Source of the DNA: an uncultured Clostridia bacterium
GTDB lineage: Bacteria; Bacillota; Clostridia; Oscillospirales; Oscillospiraceae
Reading direction: 5' to 3'
Assembly (NCBI GenBank): GCA_937890525.1
Contig: CALADI010000048.1
Span: 186,001 to 250,000 of the forward strand
Length of the DNA: 64,000 nucleotides
Below are positions 57,393-64,000 of the stretch, one piece after another (the first letter of the stretch is position 1; the number at the start of each line of letters is the position of its first letter). A program made the position numbers and the translations under genes. The notes under the pieces are model-generated. The model searched no databases. It saw only the letters and a list, made by a program, of their open reading frames with translations, and was not told the origin of the DNA.

Positions 57393-58132
57393 AATGCCTG
57401 TATATCGACTGCGCCATGGGCGCAGCCGGGGATATGCTGACCGGGGCGCTGCTGGAGCTGGTGCCGGAGGGATTTGTAGAGCGGCTCAATGCCATCGGCA
57501 TCCCCGGCGTGGTCTATTCTGCCCAGAAGCGGGAGAAGCTGGGGGTGGTGGGCACCCATGTGACGGTGAAGATCCACGGACAGCAGGAGGGCGAGCATGC
57601 TCACCATGGCCACCACCATGCCCACAGCACCCTGCACACCATGGAACATATCTTCGCGCATTTGAATCTGCCCGATCAGGTGCGGCAGAATGCCCTGGGG
57701 GTCTACCGCAAGATCGCAGAGGCCGAGAGCCACGCCCACGGCGTCCCGGTGGAGCAGGTGCATTTCCACGAGGTGGGGGCGCTGGATGCGGTGGCGGATG
57801 TGGCGGCGGTGTGCCTGCTGATGGACGCCATCGGGGCAGAGCGGATCGTGGCATCGGCTGTCCATGTGGGCAGCGGCACGGTGCATTGTGCCCATGGGGA
57901 GCTGCCGGTTCCGGCACCTGCCACGGCGTATCTTCTGCGGGATGTGCCCAGCTATGGCGGCGAGATCCGGGGGGAGCTTTGTACCCCCACCGGGGCAGCG
58001 CTGCTGACCCATTTTGCGTCGGAATTTGGGGATATGCCCCCCATGTCGGTGACGCATACCGGCATCGGCGTGGGAAATAAGGATTTCCCCCGTCCCAACT
58101 GCGTCCGTGTCCTGCTGGGCGTGACCGAGTGA
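57389..58132 (+). CDS. larC: LarC family protein, first half only (LarC1)
   Basis: The product is 247 residues. MKCLYIDCAMGAAGDMLTGA, a His-rich loop (HAHHGHHHAHS) and VHFHEVGALDAVADV are LarC features. Full LarC is about 400 residues, with the nickel-inserting second half (LarC2), which in Lactobacillus is reached by a programmed frameshift. Here the frame ends in a stop at 58130-58132. The next 150 bases hold a 16-base hairpin and no LarC2 coding in any frame. No larE or larA lies nearby. Confidence 0.88.
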   Translation: MKCLYIDCAMGAAGDMLTGALLELVPEGFVERLNAIGIPGVVYSAQKREKLGVVGTHVTVKIHGQQEGEHAHHGHHHAHSTLHTMEHIFAHLNLPDQVRQNALGVYRKIAEAESHAHGVPVEQVHFHEVGALDAVADVAAVCLLMDAIGAERIVASAVHVGSGTVHCAHGELPVPAPATAYLLRDVPSYGGEIRGELCTPTGAALLTHFASEFGDMPPMSVTHTGIGVGNKDFPRPNCVRVLLGVTE

Positions 58133-58145
58133 TAAAATCGTGCAA

Positions 58146-58181
58146 AGATCCCCGGCGGTTCTGATGAACTGCCGGGGATCT
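58146..58181 (+). terminator. Long hairpin after larC
   Basis: A 16-base stem (58146-58161 / 58166-58181; AGATCCCCGGC... / ...GCCGGGGATCT) has a TGAT loop. The following T-run is poor, so it is a weak terminator or message-end stabiliser. Confidence 0.7.
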
Positions 58182-58244
58182 GTTATGCAAGACCGAACCG
58201 GGGAACCTCCAGCGGTGATGATCGCTCCGCCCACGGCGCAGGGA

Positions 58245-58276
58245 CAAAAAAGCAGACCCTCCGGGGGAGGGTCTGC
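58245..58276 (-). terminator. Terminator of the RNase J gene
   Basis: GCAGACCCTCC (58252-58262) pairs with GGAGGGTCTGC (58266-58276). A T-run follows on the minus strand. Confidence 0.92.
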
Positions 58277-58297
58277 CGGGGAATATACAGGTGATGC

Positions 58298-59953
58298 TCA
58301 GATCTCCATGATAACGGGCAGGATCATGGGATTGCGCTTTGTGGTCTTGTACAGGTAGCCGCTCAGGTCGTTCTTGATGGCGGACTTGATGGTGTTCCAA
58401 TCCTTGATGTGCTTGCGCTGGCAACGCTCCACGGCCTCCTCGGCGACCTTGCGCAGGTTCTCCATCAGCTCCTCGGACTCCTTCACATAGACGAAGCCCC
58501 GGGTGATGATGTCCGGGCCGGAGATGACGGCGCCATCCTGGCTGGACAGGTTCAGGCACACCACGATCATGCCGTCCTGCGCCAGATGCTTGCGGTCGCG
58601 CAGCACCACGCTGCCCACATCGCCCACGCCGCTGCCGTCCACGAACACCTTGCCTGCGGGCACGGTGCCGGTGATCTTGCAGCTTCTGGCGCTGAGTTCA
58701 AACTGGGAGCCGATCTCCCCCACCAGAATGTGGGAGGGCTTCATGCCCATCTGCTTTGCCAGCCGGGCGTGAAGCTGGAGGTGGCGCTGCTCGCCGTGGA
58801 TGGGGATGAAGAACTTGGGCTTGCACAGACCGTGGATGATCTTCAGCTCCTCTTGGCAGGCGTGACCGGAGACATGGAGCCCTTGGCTCTTCTCGTAGAC
58901 CACATCGGCGCCCTTGCGGTACAGTTCGTTGATGATCTTGCTGATGGCCTTCTCGTTGCCGGGAATGGCGGAGGCGGAGATGATGATCCGGTCGTTGGCT
59001 TGGATCTCGATATGCTTGTGGGTGTTGAACGCCATGCGGTACAGGGCGGACATATTCTCACCCTGAGAGCCGGTGGATACGATGACCACCTTGTTCTTAG
59101 GCAGGCTCTTCACCGCGCCCAGATCCACGATGGTGTTGGCGGGCACCTTCAGGTAGCCCAGATCCGATGCCACCTTCAGCACATTCTCCATGCTGCGTCC
59201 GGTGACGGCAACTTTGCGCCCATAGCGGTGGGCGGTGGCAAGCACCGCCTGAATGCGGTGCATATTGGATGCAAAGGTGGTGATGATGATCCGCTGGTCG
59301 CAGTTGCGGAACTGACGGTCCAGACTCTCCGCCACGATGTTCTCGCTGGGGGTATAGCCCGCCCGCTCGATGTTGGTGGAGTCGGCCATCAGCGCCAGCA
59401 CGCCCTTGCGTCCCAGTTCGCCCAGCCGCCCCAGATCGATCATGCCGTCGGCGGCGGTGGGATCGATCTTGAAGTCACCGGTCATCACCACGGTACCAAC
59501 AGGGGTCTTGATGGCGAAGCACACCGCGTCAGCAATGGAGTGGTTCACATGGATGAACTCCACGCTGAAGCAGCCGGCCTTGACCACATCGCCGGGCTTG
59601 TGGGTGATAAGACGCACCTTCTGCGCCAGACCGTGCTCCTCCAGCTTCAGCTTGATGAGCCCGTTGGTCATGGCGGTGCCGTGGATGGGGCAGCTCACCT
59701 GCTGCATGCAGTAGGGGATGGAGCCGATGTGATCCTCGTGGCCGTGGGTGATGAACATCCCCCGCAGCTTGCCGGCATTCTTCACCAGATAGGTAAAGTC
59801 CGGGATCACTAGATCCACGCCGTACATATCCTCGTCGGGGAAGGCTACGCCGCAGTCCACCACGATCATATCCTTGCCATACTCCAGAACGGTCATATTC
59901 TTGCCGATCTCATCCAGACCGCCCAGAGGAATGATTTTCAGTTTTTCTGCCAA
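58298..59953 (-). CDS. Ribonuclease J
   Basis: The product is 551 residues. The metallo-beta-lactamase motif is ITHGHEDHIGSIPY. MTGDFKIDPTA and the C-terminal SGHACQEELKIIHGLCKP with FIPIHGEQRHL are marks of RNase J. It processes and degrades RNA from 5' ends and internally. The start is TTG at 59953 behind AAAGGAG. It has a structured leader of about 190 bases (hairpins at 59981-59996 and 60085-60100). Confidence 0.96.
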   Translation of the reverse strand: MAEKLKIIPLGGLDEIGKNMTVLEYGKDMIVVDCGVAFPDEDMYGVDLVIPDFTYLVKNAGKLRGMFITHGHEDHIGSIPYCMQQVSCPIHGTAMTNGLIKLKLEEHGLAQKVRLITHKPGDVVKAGCFSVEFIHVNHSIADAVCFAIKTPVGTVVMTGDFKIDPTAADGMIDLGRLGELGRKGVLALMADSTNIERAGYTPSENIVAESLDRQFRNCDQRIIITTFASNMHRIQAVLATAHRYGRKVAVTGRSMENVLKVASDLGYLKVPANTIVDLGAVKSLPKNKVVIVSTGSQGENMSALYRMAFNTHKHIEIQANDRIIISASAIPGNEKAISKIINELYRKGADVVYEKSQGLHVSGHACQEELKIIHGLCKPKFFIPIHGEQRHLQLHARLAKQMGMKPSHILVGEIGSQFELSARSCKITGTVPAGKVFVDGSGVGDVGSVVLRDRKHLAQDGMIVVCLNLSSQDGAVISGPDIITRGFVYVKESEELMENLRKVAEEAVERCQRKHIKDWNTIKSAIKNDLSGYLYKTTKRNPMILPVIMEI

Positions 59954-60316
59954 TGAAATGTACTCCTTTCTTACATAACAGCCGCAAATATGCGGCAAAG
60001 ACCGGTCACGGGATTTCCGCCGCCGAGCCCTGTATCGCCCATTGGTTTGGAAATGAACCTGTGACGGTATTCGCGTTTTTATGTCGCCGGTGGTCCGGCG
60101 GATGATCTGCGCGGGTCTGCCCACCCGGCGCACGCTATAAGCAAGTATAGCACAATCCCGGTGAAAAGTATACACATAAATTGTAAACCCTTTGTGAGCG
60201 GCACAATTTCGGGAAAAGCAGATAAAATCTATTGCACCCCAGCCGGGGATTTGATATAATATCCCGTATAATTGAGAACAATGGGTACGATTGCCCAAAA
60301 ACCGGAGGTGAATCGG
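59954..60316. other. Divergent control region between RNase J and gdpP
   Basis: Two short perfect hairpins lie in the RNase J leader: GCCGCA-AATA-TGCGGC (59981-59996) and CGCCGG-TGGT-CCGGCG (60085-60100). Two TATACT boxes on the minus strand (60044-region partner at 60144-60149, and 60167-60172) are candidate -10 sites without a clear -35. The gdpP promoter is at 60232-60260. No gene was seen. Confidence 0.5.
60232..60260 (+). promoter_or_regulatory. gdpP-rplI-dnaB promoter
   Basis: TTGCAC (60232-60237), a 17-base spacer and TATAAT (60255-60260). Confidence 0.8.
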
Positions 60317-62293
60317 ATGAACCGAAAACTGGGCAGGCTGATCCAGCCCGGAATGGGGATCTATTTTCTGGTGATGCTGGCGTTTGCGCTGACGGCGCTG
60401 CTGATGGAGCATCCCGTGGTGGCTGCTGCCGAGGCGGCGGTGACGGCGATGCTGTTTCTGTTCTACCAGTTCAACAAGGCCCATCGCCGGCGGGAGCTGG
60501 AGGCGTTCATTCAGACCACGACCAATACATTAGGCACCACCGATGGGGGCAAGACCCCCTTCCCCATGGCGCTGGCACGGCTGGGGGACGGCGCCATGAT
60601 CTGGGCCAACGAGCCCTTTACCGAGCTGTCGGGGTTCAAAGACCAGATGTATGAGCAGAAGATCACGGATCTGATCCCCAGCTTTACCACCGACTGGCTG
60701 GCGGCGGGGCAGAACGAATATCCCTACGATGTGACGCTGTCTGACCGGCGCTACCGGATCTACGGAACCACCATCCATGCCGATGACCCTCAAGGCACAT
60801 TGCTGGCGGCGCTGTACTTCTCGGATCTGACGGATCTGTACCAGATCCGGGATGAGTACATCCGCTCCCGCCCGGTGGTGTCGCTGATCGTCATCGACAA
60901 TTATGACGAATTGACCAAGAACCTGTCCGAAAGCGGCATCTCCTCCCTCAACGCCCGGATCAACGACTGCATCACCAACTGGGTGGAGGGCTATCACGGC
61001 ATCCTGCGGCGGATGGAGCGCAACCGCTATCTGTTCATCTTCGAGAAGTGGGATCTGCAAAACGCCATCGAAAATAAGTTCTCCATTCTGGATGAGATCC
61101 ATCAGGTGGTCAATTCCGCCGGTGTGGCGGCGTCCATCAGCTTCGGCCTTGGTGTGGACGGGGGCAGCTTTGAGGAGTGCTACGACTTTGCCGCCCTTGC
61201 CATCGAGATGAGCCTGAGCCGGGGCGGAGATCAGGCGGTGATCAAGGACCGGCTGAACTTCAACTTCTACGGCGGCAGAGCCAAAGAGGTGGATCACCGC
61301 AGCAAAGTGCGCTCCCGGGTGACGGCCAATTCTCTGATGGAGCTGATCGGTCAGAGCACCCAGGTGTTCGTCATGGGACATAAGAACGCGGATATGGATG
61401 CGCTGGGTGCGGCGCTGGGCGTATGCTGTCTGTGCCGGAAGAAAGACAAGAAGCATTATCTGGTTATCGACCGGGAGAATAATTCCGCGCAAAAACTGCT
61501 GGACGAGGTGAGCCAGTGCCGGGAGTATGAGGACAAGCTGATCTCCGGGCAGGATGCCCTGCTGATGGCGGATTCCGGCAGCATTCTGGTGGTGGTGGAC
61601 ACCAACCGCCCCAATCAGGTGGAGTGCGGACCTCTGCTGGAGGCCATCCCAAAGGTCTGCGTCATCGACCATCACCGCCGGGCGGCGGATTACATCAACC
61701 CCGTGGTGGTGAACTTCCACGAGCCCTATGCCTCCTCCGCTTCGGAGCTGGTGACAGAGCTGCTGGAATATGTGGTGGAGAAGCAGGATGTGCTGCCCAT
61801 CGAAGCCAAGGGGCTGATGGCAGGTATTTTCTTAGACACCAAGAGCTTCAATGTCCGCACCGGAGAGCGAAGCTTTGAAGCAGCGGCGTTCCTGCGCCGT
61901 CTGGGGGCGGAGACGGTGGAGGTCAAGAAGCTGATGCAGAGCGACTTCCAGACCACCATGGAGCGCTACCAGATCATCAAATCCGCCCGGCTGTACCGGC
62001 AGGAGATCGCCATTGCGGCGCTGGATACCACCACCACCCGGGCGCTGGCGGCACAGGCGGCGGACGAACTGCTGAACATCACCGGCATCCAGTCCTCCTT
62101 CGTGCTGTACCCGCAGGACGGTACGGTGGTGGTTTCCGCCCGCTCCATCGGCGAAGCCAATGTGCAGGTGATTTTGGAGGCGCTGGGCGGCGGCGGAAAT
62201 GCTGCCACCGCAGGCGCGCAGGTGAAGGATGCCACGGTGGAGCAGGTCTTGGACAAGCTGGTGGCGTCCATTGACGATTATTACGGATCATAA
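60317..62293 (+). CDS. gdpP: Cyclic-di-AMP phosphodiesterase (GdpP family)
   Basis: The product is 658 residues. Two membrane helices (about 13-31 and 36-53) are followed by a degenerate PAS domain (about 75-170), a degenerate GGDEF domain (SRGGDQAVIK in place of GGDEF) and a DHH-DHHA1 phosphatase. The DHH motifs are FVMGHKNADMDALGAA and VIDHHRRAADY. It cleaves cyclic-di-AMP to pApA. The ATG at 60317 follows GGAGGTG. The gdpP-rplI-dnaB order is standard. Confidence 0.96.
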   Translation: MNRKLGRLIQPGMGIYFLVMLAFALTALLMEHPVVAAAEAAVTAMLFLFYQFNKAHRRRELEAFIQTTTNTLGTTDGGKTPFPMALARLGDGAMIWANEPFTELSGFKDQMYEQKITDLIPSFTTDWLAAGQNEYPYDVTLSDRRYRIYGTTIHADDPQGTLLAALYFSDLTDLYQIRDEYIRSRPVVSLIVIDNYDELTKNLSESGISSLNARINDCITNWVEGYHGILRRMERNRYLFIFEKWDLQNAIENKFSILDEIHQVVNSAGVAASISFGLGVDGGSFEECYDFAALAIEMSLSRGGDQAVIKDRLNFNFYGGRAKEVDHRSKVRSRVTANSLMELIGQSTQVFVMGHKNADMDALGAALGVCCLCRKKDKKHYLVIDRENNSAQKLLDEVSQCREYEDKLISGQDALLMADSGSILVVVDTNRPNQVECGPLLEAIPKVCVIDHHRRAADYINPVVVNFHEPYASSASELVTELLEYVVEKQDVLPIEAKGLMAGIFLDTKSFNVRTGERSFEAAAFLRRLGAETVEVKKLMQSDFQTTMERYQIIKSARLYRQEIAIAALDTTTTRALAAQAADELLNITGIQSSFVLYPQDGTVVVSARSIGEANVQVILEALGGGGNAATAGAQVKDATVEQVLDKLVASIDDYYGS

Positions 62294-62314
62294 CGAAAAA
62301 GGAGTCGATTACAA

Positions 62315-62761
62315 ATGAAAGTGATTTTAACCGCAGATGTGAAGGGCAAGGGCAAGAAGGGGCAGATGATCGAGGTCTCTGACGGCTACGCCAGAAACTA
62401 CATGCTGCCCCGGAAGCTGGCCATCGAAGCCACTGCCGACGCAGTGAATACCATGCGGATGAACGACAAGGCATTGCAGGAGCGTCAGGCCAAGGAGCGT
62501 GCCGAAGCCATGGAGATCTCCAAGAAGCTGCGCCAGATGACCTTGACTGTCACCGCCAAGGGCGGCGGCACCGGACGGCTGTTCGGCGCTGTCACCAATC
62601 AGGAGATCGCCGATGCCCTGAAGAAGAACAGCGGCATCGCCATCGACAAGCGCAAGATCGTCATTGACGAGCCCATCAAGAATGTGGGCACCTACACCGT
62701 CAAGTGCAAGCTGGGCTACGAGATCGTGGGTCAGCTCACGGTGAAGATCGAGGAAGCCTGA
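62315..62761 (+). CDS. rplI: 50S ribosomal protein L9
   Basis: The product is 148 residues. MKVILTADVKGKGKKGQMIE and GYARNYMLPRKLAIEAT are diagnostic; a long helix joins the two domains. It lies 21 bases after gdpP. Confidence 0.98.
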   Translation: MKVILTADVKGKGKKGQMIEVSDGYARNYMLPRKLAIEATADAVNTMRMNDKALQERQAKERAEAMEISKKLRQMTLTVTAKGGGTGRLFGAVTNQEIADALKKNSGIAIDKRKIVIDEPIKNVGTYTVKCKLGYEIVGQLTVKIEEA

Positions 62762-62810
62762 GCAAGGGCTGGTTACACCAAATGCCAAGCAAAAGGAGGC
62801 GCAGGTAGAA

Positions 62811-64000
62811 ATGGATGAAGAATTGACCGGGCGTCAAATGCCCCATGCGCTGGATGCGGAGCAGGCGGTGCTTGGCTCGATCCTGATCGACAATTCCTGT
62901 GTGGCAGAAGTCATCGGGATCCTGCGGCCGGACGATTTCTATTTGGAGCAAAACCGGGAGATCTATGAAACGATCTACACCATGTTCAACTTCTCCCAGA
63001 CCATCGATCCGGTGACGGTGCTGGATAAAATGCGGGAATTGGGCTGTTTTCACGAAAATTCCCGGGATTATATCCTGCAGCTCATGGAGATCACTCCCAC
63101 GGCGGCCAGAGTGGAGCGCTACGCCCGGATCGTCCGGGAGAAGGCGATGCTCCGGGGACTGGCGCAGGCGGCGTCGGATATCAGCCAGATCGTCTACGAT
63201 CAAGTTGGCACCCCCAGCGAGATCTTAGAGGCGGCGGAGAAGAAGATCTACGCCCTGCGCAAGGGCGAGCGGACGGATTCGCTGGAGCATATCGGCACCG
63301 TGCTGCACAAGGTCTTTGACCATCTGACGGAATTGAGCATGTCGGATTCTGCCATCCCCGGTCTTTCCACCGGGCTGCGGGATCTGGACACCAAGATCAA
63401 CGGTCTGAACAAGTCAGACCTTTTGCTGATCGCCGCCCGTCCCGCCATGGGTAAGTCCTCGCTGGCGCTGAACATCGGCGTCAATGTGGCAAAGAAGTAC
63501 AAGCAGACCGTTGCGGTATTCAATTTGGAAATGTCCCGGGAGCAGCTTGCCATGCGTCTGCTCTCCGGTGAGAGCTTTGTGGACAGTCAGAAGATGCTCA
63601 CAGGCAAGCTCAGCGACGAGGAATGGGGCAAGCTGGCCATGGCGTCGGCATCCCTGAGCCAGACGGATATCCGCATCGACGATAACCCCTCGGTGACGGT
63701 GGCGGAGATGAATGCCAAGCTGCGCCGGGTGGAGGATCTGGGGCTGGTCGTCATCGACTATTTGCAGCTGATGACCGGCTCGGGCTACGGCAGGCAGTCG
63801 GAAAACCGGGTGCAGGTGGTTGGTGAGATCTCCCGATCTCTGAAGATCATGGCAAAGGAACTGAATGTGCCGGTGATCTGCCTGAGCCAGCTTTCCCGTG
63901 CGGTGGAGAGCCGCACCGACAAGCGTCCCATCATGTCTGACCTCCGGGAATCCGGCGCCATCGAGCAGGATGCGGATGTCATCATGTTCATCTACCGGGA
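62811..64000 (+). CDS. dnaB: Replicative DNA helicase DnaB (3' end outside window)
   Basis: 396 codons are visible. The N-terminal domain (PHALDAEQAVLGSILIDN) and the RecA-type motor (LLLIAARPAMGKSSLALNIG, Walker A; LVVIDYLQLM, Walker B; FNLEMSREQLAMRL) are intact. No intein interrupts the visible Walker A or B. It unwinds DNA at the fork. The ATG at 62811 lies 11 bases after AAAAGGAGG. Expected full length is about 440-450 residues. Confidence 0.97.
   Translation, partial: MDEELTGRQMPHALDAEQAVLGSILIDNSCVAEVIGILRPDDFYLEQNREIYETIYTMFNFSQTIDPVTVLDKMRELGCFHENSRDYILQLMEITPTAARVERYARIVREKAMLRGLAQAASDISQIVYDQVGTPSEILEAAEKKIYALRKGERTDSLEHIGTVLHKVFDHLTELSMSDSAIPGLSTGLRDLDTKINGLNKSDLLLIAARPAMGKSSLALNIGVNVAKKYKQTVAVFNLEMSREQLAMRLLSGESFVDSQKMLTGKLSDEEWGKLAMASASLSQTDIRIDDNPSVTVAEMNAKLRRVEDLGLVVIDYLQLMTGSGYGRQSENRVQVVGEISRSLKIMAKELNVPVICLSQLSRAVESRTDKRPIMSDLRESGAIEQDADVIMFIYR

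Noticed and set aside
53617..58132. A lactate racemase locus formed by alr, larB and larC
   Set aside because: alr is a clear PLP alanine racemase with its own promoter. A terminator and a new promoter separate it from larB, and no larA is present.
63400..64000. Possible intein in dnaB
   Set aside because: Walker A and B regions, common intein sites, read straight through. The last motif region is beyond the window, so only the visible part is cleared.

Overview
The window reads as chromosome of a Gram-positive, low-spore-signal Clostridia, most like a gut Oscillospiraceae (Oscillibacter/Dysosmobacter/Vescimonas type). The reasons are strong AGGAGG ribosome sites, frequent TTG/GTG starts, TTGACA-17-TATAAT promoters, a fairly high GC content, B12-riboswitch control of a surface protein, an SLH-bearing lysin, a lipoprotein-based oligopeptide transporter, and Firmicutes gene orders (rplU-prp-rpmA-obg, rpsF-ssb-rpsR, gdpP-rplI-dnaB). 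The taxon is an inference. No insertion sequence, CRISPR array, rRNA gene or integrase was seen.

Layout. 0-3.7 kb holds two small secreted proteins, an SdpR/SdpI-like repressor-membrane protein operon with a palindromic operator, small membrane proteins and nrdR. 3.7-9.3 kb holds a cobalamin riboswitch with an attached terminator, driving one 1,657-residue cell-surface protein that combines a transcobalamin-like DUF4430 domain with an alpha/alpha-barrel (terpene-cyclase/transcobalamin-like) domain. 9.3-11.7 kb is an orphan phage cassette (tail fibre, holin, endolysin). 11.9-13.1 kb is a flavodoxin/DUF3793 operon behind a DtxR-like iron box. Two tRNA genes follow. 13.6-26.1 kb is a Wzx/Wzy-type exopolysaccharide operon of ten genes. 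26.3-31.9 kb holds tRNA-Val and the L21/Prp/L27/Obg and S6/SSB/S18 blocks with an AraC regulator. 31.9-36.8 kb (minus strand) holds a phosphoesterase, a signal-less BMP-domain protein with a ParB-like N-terminus, a Nudix hydrolase, a lipid kinase and a polysaccharide deacetylase. 36.8-41.4 kb holds rlmA, prfA, sua5, coaE and a sugar nucleotidyltransferase. 42.3-50.3 kb is an oligopeptide ABC transporter operon. 50.4-64 kb holds a Mbeg1-like hydrolase, a membrane protein, an XRE/TPR regulator, alr, a phosphodiester glycosidase, larB/larC1, RNase J, gdpP, rplI and the start of dnaB.

The most unusual content is in two places. First, the oligopeptide transporter (42.3-50.3 kb) has a DppC-type permease carrying a whole seven-repeat RCC1-like beta-propeller in the extracellular loop after its first membrane helix. 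Its DppF-type ATPase carries a roughly 185-residue, partly coiled-coil insertion between Walker A and the Q-loop. A small single-pass membrane protein ends the operon, and a run of strong RNA hairpins separates the binding-protein gene from the rest. Second, the B12-controlled surface protein has the two domain types of human intrinsic factor/transcobalamin, which suggests a corrinoid-capturing surface receptor.

Limits: everything here is by reading. Domain names come from family motifs I recognise, not searches, and boundaries are approximate.
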